This document shows positions 55,161 through 64,000 of a stretch of 64,000 nucleotides of DNA, piece after piece. Numbering within the stretch: the first letter of the stretch is position 1; the number at the start of each line of letters is the position of its first letter. Origin of the DNA: Oncomelania hupensis (taxonomy: Eukaryota; Mollusca; Gastropoda; Littorinimorpha; Pomatiopsidae). The notes under the pieces were generated by a model. It searched no databases and had not been told where the DNA came from. It saw only the letters and a list, made by a program, of their open reading frames with translations. The stretch is taken from NCBI GenBank assembly GCA_036898135.1, contig CM072511.1, positions 156,672,521 to 156,736,520 on the forward strand, written 5' to 3'. Position numbers and translations under genes: made by a program.

Positions 55161-56059
55161 TTGGCAACAATTGCACAAGAATATATTCATTTGTATTCTC
55201 AAAATTCGTTGCACATCTATACTGATGGATCAGTTTTGGATAATGGAAATACTGGAGCAGCATTTTATATTCCCGATTTCAAAATATCCCGACAATATTT
55301 GTTACCGAAAGGTAGTACGATTTTTACAGCTAAACTAATTGCAATATTAATGAGTTTATCTTTCATAACTGATTTGACTAGTATTCCTTTAAAAATAACA
55401 ATCTTTTCTGATTCAAAATCAACATTATCGGCTTTGTCTTCTTGGGTTAGTAAAGAGAGACAGGAAGTGCTAACAGAAATAAAGATGTTATGTCATCAAA
55501 TCATTACCAGGGGACGGATATTTCACTAATTTGGATACCTAGTCATTTACATATATTAGGAAATGAAATTGTTGACCACTTCGCAAAGAGTGCTGCATCT
55601 TCAGATGAATCCATTTAATTATTTTTCAACTTGACAACAAATGAAATTAACAATCAAATAAAACGATGTGCTTGGAATCAGTGGAATGAGCAATACAAGC
55701 AAGAGGTCATTGAAAAACATTACTTGGATACTTCACCAGTATCACAAAATGTTATATCTATTTCAAAATCTTTTCATATTAACAGTTTATTTCACAGAAT
55801 AAGGCTAAATGCTTGGCGTGCTCGTTTCATAAATCCTCCAGTACTTTGTAATTGTGGTAGCATATTGAATGTAAATCACTTTATATTTGAATGTCAACAA
55901 AATTATAACCATTTTCAGCCTTTACTCATTATATTAAATAAATTAAAACTACCTATCTCAATCTCAAGTATTGTATATCCAAAAGAACATTCTGATTGGT
56001 CATTGAGCTTAATGCTCATAGATTTAATTAGAAGTCATGAATTATTCAACTTCTTCTAA
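55161..56059 (+). pseudogene. LINE ORF2: RNase H and C-terminus, broken
   Basis: 55161-55529 holds IYTDGSVLDNG, STIFTAKLIAIL (the usual Glu of TAEL is Lys) and IFSDSKSTLSAL. A frameshift near 55520 leads to IWIPSHLHILGNEIVD, and 55631-56059 carries the tail with INSLFHRIRLNAWRARFINP and CNCGSILNVNHFIFEC. The changed catalytic Glu points to a dead enzyme. Confidence 0.8.
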
Positions 56060-56364
56060 TGTTTTGTTTGTTTGCTCATAGATTTAATTAAGTCATGAAT
56101 TATTCAATTTCTTCTAATATTTTGTTTGTTTGTTGTTTAATTTTTTTTACAATTAGTCTAGCCTTTTTTTTTAATTAAATTTTTTGTACCTATTTTATTT
56201 AATTAAGCATCATTAGTTTCACTAAATATTTATTAATTATTTATTTTGGTTTGGGAGGGGAGGGAAGGTGGGGTGGGGGGGATTATTTATTAATTTGTTT
56301 TAATTTTGATTTTTTTTTAGTTTTTTTTAAAACAATTTAATTTTTTTTCTTCATTTTTAATTTT

Positions 56365-56402
56365 ATTATTATTATGATTATGATTATTATTATGATTATT
56401 AC

Positions 56403-56494
<92 letters not shown>

Positions 56495-56500
56495 CTTTTA
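56365..56500. repeat. (TTA)n and (ATTT)n microsatellites
   Basis: About 25 ATT units, then about 9 ATTT units, near the 3' part of the AT-rich LINE. Confidence 0.95.
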
Positions 56501-56828
56501 ATGGGGTGTGGAGGGGTAGGGGCCTGGAGGCCAAACTTCAACTTTCTGTAAGACGCAAAATGACATTTATAAATACTTCGTTCTTCACAGGTGAAGTTGA
56601 ACGGTTCAAGTGTTTATTTATTTAGTTTAAAAAAAATTTGTTTCTTAATGTGAACTAATTGTTATAAGGGAATGTATGTTGTTAAAAATGTATGTGTATG
56701 TCAGTAGTATGAAAATTTTTATGGTTTAATACTGTGGAAAATATCTATGATGTGCGCATGGTAGATTTCGTAATTTGTTTATGTTACATCAGTACAACTT
56801 ATGTTAATCTGATGAATAAAATTTGATA

Positions 56829-57282
<454 letters not shown>

Positions 57283-57302
57283 GTGATATATATATAAGCA
57301 CA

Positions 57303-57380
57303 CACAGAACAACAATCGGTGTGCCTCAAGGATGCCTACTCTCTACAACACTCTTTAACATCTTCCTAGAGCGCAAAATA
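57303..57380 (+). mobile_element. RTE-like LINE, tiny RT fragment
   Basis: ACAACAATCGGTGTGCCTCA.. to ATCTTCCTAGAGCGC encodes GVPQGCLLSTTLFNIFLER, the RT motif B region. Truncated on both sides. Confidence 0.75.
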
Positions 57381-57527
57381 TAGATGTTATGCCATATTCG
57401 CACATATCTGTTCAGTTTCAGGACATAACGTTAGAACAGTCCACAAATTTATACATAGATGAGTCAATCTTCGGACATTAGGATGTTGTCATGTATGCTC
57501 CTCTTTGATACATAGGTGCATGTCAAT

Positions 57528-57785
57528 TTTGGACACAAAGATGCGTGGCTTTCCAAGAACACCAAGATGCGTGGCTTTCCAAGAACACCATGATGCGTGT
57601 CACCTCTAGGACACCAAGAGGTGTGTCGCTTCTAGGACACCAGGATGCGTGTCGCCTTTAGGACACCAAGAGGTGTGTCGCCTCTAAGACACCAAGAAGT
57701 GTGTCGCCTCTAGGACACCAAGAGGTGTGTCGCTTCTAGGACACCAAGAGGTGTGTCGCCTCTATAGTAAGACACCAAGAGCCTG
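57528..57785. repeat. Minisatellite, about 26-bp unit
   Basis: Eight to ten units near GGACACCAAGAGGTGTGTCG then CCTCTA. Each unit carries the short dyad ACACC..GGTGT. Confidence 0.85.
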
Positions 57786-57974
57786 CTCGACAGAAAGTGA
57801 ATTTTTGTTATTTACCAGCAGTAATTATAACATTATGAAACATTCATGCACACACATTCTAACAATAGACCACGTCTGCTCCTCATCTCCCATTTTCTGA
57901 AAAACAAAGCAATCCCTCAGTGGAAAAGTGCCGCTTCCTTCCTAGAAGTGACAAACAACGCCTTATCCCTTTAA

Positions 57975-58110
57975 ACCCTTTCACTGCCAAGGGAGAATTG
58001 CACTAAGTTACAACTATTTGCCGGGCAAATCTGGCTCAAGATGGTAAACAAAAATTACAAAAGAAATTCTAGCTTGAACAGCATTAGAAATAATTGGGTT
58101 ACACTTATAC
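57975..58110 (+). repeat. Diverged dispersed repeat, copy B
   Basis: See copy A at 47760-47920; shared GCACT..GTTACAACTATT and TAGCTTGAACAGCA.TAGAAA. Confidence 0.5.
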
Positions 58111-58413
58111 GTGTATGAAATGTAATTTAATTTTCTAAGCGAATATACTATTTTGTGCGTCGTGCCTTGTGATTGTGGTGATTGGCATTGATGGTAGTGG
58201 TTTTGCTCTCATTACATTCCTATTTTTCAGCAATCTCGTCCTGTAAACCAAATGTTGTAGAAAAGGGTTCATACAGAACACGTAGAAACATGAACTATTA
58301 CTCTGTGCCGTATGTGAAATCCATTTTGGGATGAGAAGTGGGAATCATGGTTCCTTTTGTCGAAGAAAACGAATCCTATTAATTTGTAACCTAATGATTT
58401 TCTTGCGCTTCAG

Positions 58414-58577
58414 ACATCTATACGACGTGGTGAGCTACGTGCTGGTGTTCAACAACCTGTTGGTGGGCTTGGTCTCCGCTCTGTGGAGAACGATCAAGAG
58501 CTTCATCCTGGGCGTCATCTTTCTGGGACGTCTGGACAGGTGTCTGCTGATGAAAGGATTTGAGCACATGGACCAAG
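58414..58577 (+). CDS. STRA6: STRA6-like exon: NNRHLYD block, last TM and amphipathic segment
   Basis: Acceptor CTTGCGCTTCAG, donor GTATAC. Phase 2 in, phase 1 out: HLYDVVSYVLVFNNLLVGLV, SALWRTIKSFILGVIFLGR, LDRCLLMKGFEHMDQ. This is the best-matching block: human [40 protein letters not shown]. The segment after the last TM corresponds to the intramembrane/juxtamembrane helices of STRA6. Confidence 0.93.
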
Positions 58578-58762
58578 GTATACGAGCTGTGTGGCCATGG
58601 TGCAAGTATAGGTGCTGTGTGGCCATGGTGCAAGTATAGGTGCTGTGTGGCCATGGTGCAAGTATAGGTGCTGTGTGGCCATGGTGCAAGTATACGAGCT
58701 GTGTGGCCATGGTGCAAGTATAGGTGCTGTGTGGCCATGGTGCAAGTATCGGTGCTGCTTGG
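58574..58762. repeat. 28-bp minisatellite starting at the exon's 5' splice site
   Basis: Seven units of TATAGGTGCTGTGTGGCCAT then GGTGCAAG. The first begins at the donor itself (CCAAG/GTATACGAGC), and each later unit repeats GCAAG/TATA, so GTATAG or GTATAC recurs every 28 bases. Confidence 0.9.
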
Positions 58763-58789
58763 TACATGCACGTCTAACTGATGCGCTTT

Positions 58790-58945
58790 GTTACGATGAT
58801 GGTGATGCTGATGATGACGACGACGATGATGATGATGACGACGACGACGATAATGATGATGACGACGACGACGACGATGATGATGATGATGATGACAATG
58901 ATGAAAATGATGATGCTGATGATGACGATGATGACGACGCATTTC
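58790..58945. repeat. (GAT)n/(GAC)n microsatellite
   Basis: Ends about 30 bp before the next acceptor (58973). Confidence 0.95.
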
Positions 58946-58973
58946 CATGGTCTTTGCTCATGGTGTTGTTCAG

Positions 58974-59126
58974 GCTACATGGCATATGTGGGGACATTAC
59001 TGGTGGACAACGCCCACAATAACCCCACGATGAGGAGTTTCTGTGCCGTCCTCATCAGCCTCATCTGCAAGAACGACAGCGACAGAACAGCCAGGGGCAT
59101 CAAGCATCTGACCACGCCAGCTAAAT
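58974..59126 (+). CDS. STRA6: STRA6-like exon: C-terminal domain start
   Basis: Acceptor TGTTGTTCAG, donor GTAACT. Phase 1 in and out: GYMAYVGTLLVDNAHNNPTM, RSFCAVLISLICKNDSDRTA. Corresponds to human [28 protein letters not shown]. A diverged inverted copy lies at 184-335. The remaining cytosolic tail exon(s) were not found. Confidence 0.9.
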
Positions 59127-60366
59127 GTAACTATAGTTATACTTAGCACAAGCTGTTTAGTTGCTTTACTTTCGTTAGATATTTGTCATGTGTTCTTAGG
59201 TAGCGATTTTCCAGCACAAGCTGTTTAGTTGCTTTACTTTCGTTAGATATTTGTCATGTGTTCTTAGGTAGCGATTTTCCAGCTAAATGTAACTACAGTT
59301 ATACTTAGCACAAGCTGTTTAGTTGCTTTACTTTCGTTAGATATTTGTCATGTGTTCTTAGGTAGCGATTTTCCAGCACAAGCTGTTTAGTTGCTTTACT
59401 TTCGTTAGATATTTGTCATGTGTTCTTAGGTAGCGAATTTCCTGCTAAATGTAACTACAGTTATACTTAGCACAAGCTGTTTAGTTGCTTTACTTTCGTT
59501 AGATATTTGTCATGTGTTCTTAGGTAGCGATTTTCCAGCACAAGCTGTTTAGTTGCTTTACTTTCGTTAGATATTTGTCATGTGTTCTTAGGTAGCGATT
59601 TTCCAGCTAAATGTAACTACAGTTATACTTAGCACAAGCTGTTTAGTTGCTTTACTTTCGTTAGATATTTGTCATGTGTTCTTAGGTAGCGATTTTCCAG
59701 CACAAGCTGTTTAGTTGCTTTACTTTCGTTAGATATTTGTCACGTGTTCTTAGGTAGCGATTTTCCAGCTAAATGTAACTACAGTTATACTTAGCACAAG
59801 CTGTTTAGTTGCTTTACTTTCGTTAGATATTTGTCATGTGTTCTTAGGTAGCGATTTTCCAGCTAAATGTAACTACAGTTATACTTAGCACAAGCTGTTT
59901 AGTTGCTTTACTTTCGTTAGATATTTGTCATGTGTTCTTAGGTAGCGATTTTCCAGCTAAATGTAACAACAGTTATACTTAGCACAAGCTGTTTAATTGC
60001 TTTACTTTCGTTAGATATTTGTCATGTGTTCTTAGGTAGCGATTTTCCAGCTAAATGTAACTACAGTTGTACTTAGCACAAGCTGTTTAGTTGCTTTACT
60101 TTCGTTAGATATTTGTCATGTGTTCTTAGGTAGCGATTTTCCAGCACAAGCTGTTTAGTTGCTTTACTTTCGTTAGATATTTGTCATGTGTTCTTAGGTA
60201 GCGATTTTCCAGCTAAATGTAACTACAGTTATACTTAGCACAAGCTGTTTAGTTGCTTTACTTTCGTTAGATATTTGTCATGTGTTCTTAGGTAGCGATT
60301 TTCCAGCTAAATGTAACTACAGTTATACTTTGCACAAGCTGTTTAGTTGCTTTACTTTCGTTAGAT
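59121..60366. repeat. Higher-order tandem repeat carrying exon-end and 5' splice-site copies
   Basis: Two building blocks: L, 26 bp (CTAAATGTAACTACAGTTAT then ACTTAG), whose first member is the last six exon bases plus the donor; and S, 68 bp (CACAAGCTGTTTAGTTGCTT to GCGATTTTCCAG). Order: LSS four times, then L S, L S, L S, L SS, L S, L and a partial S. L starts at 59121, 59283, 59445, 59607, 59769, 59863, 59957, 60051, 60213 and 60307. Copies differ at only a few positions, so amplification is recent. Confidence 0.95.
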
Positions 60367-60454
60367 GCAAGAGGCGCCACTTACTGCCAGACTACTGAGC
60401 AGAATCATGGGCGATCGGGGATGGGTGACAAGGGATCTAGTGTTTACTGGCTGT

Positions 60455-60560
60455 TTTTTGTATGTAGCGGGCACTCACTCCACTAGGACATGAGCGTCCG
60501 GATCTTTAAAGTCGGTGAGATGGAATGCTTGCGTGCACAAAGTAGAGCTGAGCACACAGC
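60455..60560 (-). mobile_element. SINE fragment
   Basis: GGCACTCAC..CTAGGACATG.GCGTC.GGATCTTTAAAGTC is the reverse complement of the SINE body near 38165-38215. Confidence 0.7.
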
Positions 60561-61150
60561 CTGCTTTTATGGGAAGGTTTAAGGGGCGCGTGCCTGGGCG
60601 AGATGGCCATGTTAGGTTGTCCTACCTCCTGCTTGCCGTCAACCTTGTCCTACCTCCTATGCACCGTCAACCTTGACATTTCAAACCACTGCCTGCTACG
60701 TTAGCGCTTTACTTTCAATGCTTCACATGTTTTGCCGTCGCTTTCAACTCTGTGTCACCGCGCCCCTAGGCAAATGAATCCGACGAGGCAGAATTTCTCA
60801 GTTGTCCATGAAGGACTTTCACAAACATGTAACATACAACACAGTTTGCTGTTCCATGAAGCTTGAATGAATTATTAGAAACAGACTAAGAGGAGGGAAT
60901 GTCAGTTACAAGTTTTAGGTCGCCCGTCGAGTGAGTCAGTTACAAGTGTTAGGTCGTCCGCGAGAGGATATTTATTTGGCGACCTGGCGAGCGCTGTTAT
61001 TATTTTTTATTTTTTATTTGTTTTTTTTACGTAGTTTACTTTGCTTTGGGTTAGTTTACATTTTAAAGTTTCATTTGACATTTATAGGGGGACAAAAATT
61101 GTCTTTGTCTGCGTCTTCTTCTCTTTTTACTTATATGATGATGATCCTCT
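60561..61150. other. Leader region, no gene seen
   Basis: Contains AGTCAGTTACAAGT.TTAGGTCG twice (60901, 60936). May belong to the 5' leader of the L2-like LINE. Confidence 0.4.
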
Positions 61151-61152
61151 GT

Positions 61153-61622
61153 TCTAGGGATATTTCGTGGGTTGTTATTTCATGTTCCAACACACACGCA
61201 CCTGCACACAAACCCCAACACACACTCACACCTTAACGCACATCTGCCCTGTCCATCTCTCTGCACCTTTCTCTTTCTCTCCACATGTGATTGTTCTTGT
61301 AGCTGTGTCGTTATCTGTGTCTGTCTCTGTAAGTCTGTTCTAGGGATATTTTGTGTGTTGTTACTTTCAGATTCCAACACACACGCACCGGCACACTAAC
61401 CCCAACACACACTCACGCCTTAACCCACATTCCCCCTGTCCATCTCTCTGCACCCTTCTTTTTCTCCACTGTTCTCTGTTCTAGGGATTTTTCGTGTGTT
61501 GTTATTTCATATTCTTACACACGCATCCGCTCACGTACACAAACCCCAACACACACTCACACCTTAACGCACATCTCCCCTGTCCATTTCTCTGCACCCT
61601 TCTCCTTCTCTCCACTGTTCTC
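61153..61622 (+). repeat. Tandem repeat (3 units) upstream of the L2-like ORF
   Basis: Units begin GTTCTAGGGAT at 61153, 61337 and 61481, each followed by CCAACACACACGCACC..CACAAACCCCAACACACACTC and CCTGTCCATCTCTCTGCACC. Unit lengths are about 184, 144 and 140 bp. Located directly in front of the LINE start codon. Confidence 0.85.
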
Positions 61623-61650
61623 TTGTAAACATACAAACAAACAAACAAGG

Positions 61651-64000
61651 ATGCTTATTCAGTACACGCGTGATCAGCTAATGCTTCTCAACCGCCACGA
61701 CAACCACTACACGGCTAGTACAGACACAGTCGAAAACGCGCTACGCGCAATACGGATGAAAAGACGCGGGAACCGAGGAGGCAAACATCGACGCGGTGCA
61801 CGCCGATCAAAACACACTCCTACCCCCACTCCTTCTTCTTTATCCGTCCCCCCTCCACCTCTCTCCTCCCCCCTGCTCTTGTTCTGTCACCCTTCTCCTC
61901 CCACACTTCTTCCTATTTTTCTTCATTTTCTCCACTTCCTTCTTTTCTTGCCACCCTTCTTCCTCTTCTTTCTTCTCCATGCCTCTCTTCACACCAGCAC
62001 CCCCCTCCTTCACTTTCGTCCTCTTCTGCGTCTGCTCTTTCTCCGTCTTCTTCTACTACCCTTTCCTCTTTCTGCTCCCTTGCCTTCCTCACCCCTCTCT
62101 CTCTCATCCTCTCCTTCTTACATCCCTCCCCCTCCCACCCAATCCCCCTACACTTCCCCTCCATCCCCTCTTTCTACCCCCTCACCTTCCTCCCCTTGCT
62201 CTTCCTCTTTTTCTCCAATCCCTCCCCCTCCCACTCCATCCCCCCACACTCCCCCACCACCCCACGCGTGTTCGTCATCGTCTGCTTCTCCCACCTCTTT
62301 TTCCCATCATTCCTCTAACCTGAAACTGTGTCTATTCAATGCTCAGTCTATCTGCAAAGATGGCAAGGCCGACGTGATTTCGGATTTCATCTCCGACAAT
62401 GACCTAGATATTGTCGTGATAACTGAAACATGGCTCCGGCCAGTGGGTGACGAACCTACTATCGCAAGCGCCACTCCGAGTGGCTACCGACTTGCCTCCT
62501 TTCCGCGCGCTTCCAGGGGAGGCGGCATTGCCATCATTTACAGGGACTGCCTTTCTGCTCACCTCTCTTTCACTCAATCTCTGCCCTTCACACATCCCTC
62601 ATTTGAATATGTCGAGGCCAAAGCAACACTCCCCGGCCACTCAGTCATTTTCTCCTGCATCTATCGCCCTCCGCCTAGCTCCCAAAACAAACTCACCAAC
62701 TCTATGTTCTTTACTGAATTTGACCTCCTCCTCGACCATTACAGCACACGATCCGGCAAACACATCCTCCTTGGTGATTTCAACTTTCACTTTGACAAAC
62801 CTGATCACCCGGACACAAAACGGCTATGCAGGTCACTTTCAAACCACAATCTTACACAACACATCACACAACCTACTCACCGTCTTGGCCACACCATTGA
62901 CTGGATCATCACTCGCACCTCCGATAAACTCTTTCTCGACTCAGACATCTCCTCTGTACTCCCCTCCGACCACCTCGCTATTCTCGTCTTCCTCAATCTA
63001 CCTCCCCCTCACAAACAACAACTCCTTGTCTCTCGCCGCAAACTAAAACCTGTCAACCGTGAGATCTTCTTCGCCGAAGCTGTCGACCTTCTCTCTGACT
63101 CTTCCTCCTCTGATCTTGCATCTCACTTTGATTCCTCTCTCCGTAAACTTCTTGACAACCATGCCCCTGTCACCTCCTGCTCCAGGCCCGACCGACTCCC
63201 TTCCCCCTGGCTCACCCATGAGATAGCAACGGCCAAGCGTGAGCGTCGGCAAGCTGAGCGCCGTTGGCGCTTATCTGGCCTAACCGTTCACAGACAGATT
63301 TTCCAAACCATCAGATCCAAAGTCTGCAGACTGATCTCTGATGCCAAACGCAAACACCTCCAAAACAAAATCCTAGAATCCACTTCTTCCAAAACTCTCT
63401 ACGCTACGATGAACAAACTCTTAGGCACACCTAAAGAATCTCCACTCCCCAACACACACAAAAAAGAAGAACTCCCATCCGCCTTTTCCACCTATTTCTC
63501 TGACAAAATTCAATCTCTGCGCAACACACTTGACATTCTACCATCTCCGCCTTGCCCTCCTGACTCCCCCTTCACAGGCACCCCCCTCTCATTTTTCCGC
63601 TCTCTCTCTCAGGCAGAAGTTCTCAAAATCATAAAGACTATGTCTCTCAAAACCTGTGAACTAGACCCCCTCCCAGCTTCCCTGTATTTGGACGGTCTCC
63701 CAAAACTTCTGCCTTTCATCACCGATATCATCAACACCTCTCTAGAAACTGGCTCCGTTCCTGATATCTTCAAGTCTGCCATCGTTCGCCCTCTCCTCAA
63801 AAAACACAACCTTGACCCAAATGACCTCAAAAACTATCGCCCAGTCTCCAATCTCTCTTTTCTGTCTAAGCTACTTGAAAAGGTTGTCCTCAACCAGCTC
63901 AACGCTCACCTCACCATCAACAATCTCCTCAGTCCCTTCCAGTCTGCCTATCGCAAGCACCACAGCACTGAAACAGCCCTTTTACATATTCTGAACGATC
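61651..64000 (+). CDS. L2/CR1-like LINE ORF2, intact to the window edge
   Basis: An ATG at 61651 opens a frame without any stop up to 64000 (783 codons, end beyond the window); the frame is open back to 61333. A basic N-terminus (YTRDQLMLLNRH, KRRGNRGGKHRRGARRSK) is followed by a Pro/Ser/Leu low-complexity stretch of about 150 residues. The APE endonuclease follows with LCLFNAQSICKDG, VVITETWL, ASRGGGIAIIYRD, HILLGDFNFHFD, HTIDWIITR and LPSDHLAIL. A linker then leads into RT: LDPLPASLYLDGL, FKSAIVRPLLKKHNLD, NYRPVSNLSFLSKLLEKVVL and QSAYRKHHSTETALLHIL. All catalytic endonuclease residues seem present. The similar YTRDKLLSL start in the broken copy at 30827 supports this N-terminus. Confidence 0.9.
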   Translation, partial: MLIQYTRDQLMLLNRHDNHYTASTDTVENALRAIRMKRRGNRGGKHRRGARRSKHTPTPTPSSLSVPPPPLSSPLLLFCHPSPPTLLPIFLHFLHFLLFLPPFFLFFLLHASLHTSTPLLHFRPLLRLLFLRLLLLPFPLSAPLPSSPLSLSSSPSYIPPPPTQSPYTSPPSPLSTPSPSSPCSSSFSPIPPPPTPSPHTPPPPHACSSSSASPTSFSHHSSNLKLCLFNAQSICKDGKADVISDFISDNDLDIVVITETWLRPVGDEPTIASATPSGYRLASFPRASRGGGIAIIYRDCLSAHLSFTQSLPFTHPSFEYVEAKATLPGHSVIFSCIYRPPPSSQNKLTNSMFFTEFDLLLDHYSTRSGKHILLGDFNFHFDKPDHPDTKRLCRSLSNHNLTQHITQPTHRLGHTIDWIITRTSDKLFLDSDISSVLPSDHLAILVFLNLPPPHKQQLLVSRRKLKPVNREIFFAEAVDLLSDSSSSDLASHFDSSLRKLLDNHAPVTSCSRPDRLPSPWLTHEIATAKRERRQAERRWRLSGLTVHRQIFQTIRSKVCRLISDAKRKHLQNKILESTSSKTLYATMNKLLGTPKESPLPNTHKKEELPSAFSTYFSDKIQSLRNTLDILPSPPCPPDSPFTGTPLSFFRSLSQAEVLKIIKTMSLKTCELDPLPASLYLDGLPKLLPFITDIINTSLETGSVPDIFKSAIVRPLLKKHNLDPNDLKNYRPVSNLSFLSKLLEKVVLNQLNAHLTINNLLSPFQSAYRKHHSTETALLHILND

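Larger units (their letters stand above)
52140..56828 (+). mobile_element. Second I-type LINE, AT-rich
   Basis: In the 51916-58413 intron, sense to the gene. Carries ORF2 (endonuclease, RT, RNase H) but no ORF1, so it is 5'-truncated or starts at ORF2. The 3' end is (CAA)n at about 56826, after TTGATACAACAACAAC. Strong A/T bias in codons, unlike the copy at 18060-33195, so it belongs to another family of the same superfamily. Confidence 0.82.

Noticed and set aside
58418..59022. Long ORFs with HHGHTAPILAPWPHS or Asp-rich repeats
   Set aside because: Antisense or off-frame reads of the 28-bp minisatellite and the GAT/GAC run; the true frame here is the STRA6-like exons.
61796..62323. 175-residue Pro/Phe-rich ORF
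   Set aside because: Off-frame shadow of the long L2-like frame that starts at 61651.
62447..63046. 199-residue ORF
   Set aside because: Also a shadow; the catalytic endonuclease motifs are in the other frame.

Overview
The window looks like a piece of a lophotrochozoan animal genome, most likely a mollusc (inference). The evidence is an intron-rich STRA6-family gene, many CR1/L2-, RTE- and I-type non-LTR retrotransposons, a Gypsy-like LTR family, tRNA-derived SINEs and very dense microsatellites. No bacterial or organellar feature was seen, and no CRISPR array or rRNA gene.

The only host gene I can assemble is a STRA6-like multi-pass membrane receptor (retinol uptake family) on the + strand, about 17.9-59.1 kb. 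Twelve well-supported exons were found by splice sites, reading-phase agreement and remembered similarity to vertebrate STRA6: 17880-17962, 33647-33834, 34210-34385, 35522-35638, 36565-36638, 41756-41879, 46117-46192, 47617-47692, 50146-50194, 50921-51041, 51799-51915, 58414-58577, followed by a thirteenth at 58974-59126. Two more are tentative (17452-17511 and 44257-44314). At least one exon around TM6 and the C-terminal exon(s) were not found. A 152-bp inverted copy of the 58974 exon lies at 184-335 on the - strand.

Layout. 0-17 kb: minisatellites, many 5'-truncated RTE-like LINE pieces with (GGATA)n tails, and copies or solo LTRs of one Gypsy-like family, including an element inserted inside an older solo LTR (5408-9500) and a solo LTR split by two RTE insertions (11349-14025). 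18-33.2 kb: one STRA6 intron filled by an I-type LINE (ORF1 with zinc knuckles; ORF2 with endonuclease, RT and RNase H). That LINE is split by a young Gypsy-like element (20953-26528, 5-bp target duplication) and by a nearly full-length L2/CR1-like LINE (27074-30874, - strand). 33.6-52 kb: short STRA6 exons separated by RTE pieces, a SINE inside an RTE copy, a non-autonomous family that shares its 3' end with the I-type LINE, a Tc1/mariner remnant, a foldback element and telomere-like repeats. 52.1-56.8 kb: a second, AT-rich I-type LINE. 58.4-60.4 kb: the last two recognised exons, each followed by tandem repeats that include copies of their own 5' splice site. 61.6-64 kb: an L2/CR1-like LINE ORF, uninterrupted for 783 codons and running off the window.

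The most notable points are: (1) splice-site-anchored minisatellites in three introns of the STRA6-like gene; (2) a Gypsy-like element with integrase encoded upstream of reverse transcriptase (Gmr1-like order); (3) deep nesting of dated insertions; (4) a non-autonomous family that appears to borrow the tail of the I-type LINE; (5) the intact L2-like ORF with tandem units in its 5' region. I did not see a defence or biosynthetic system.
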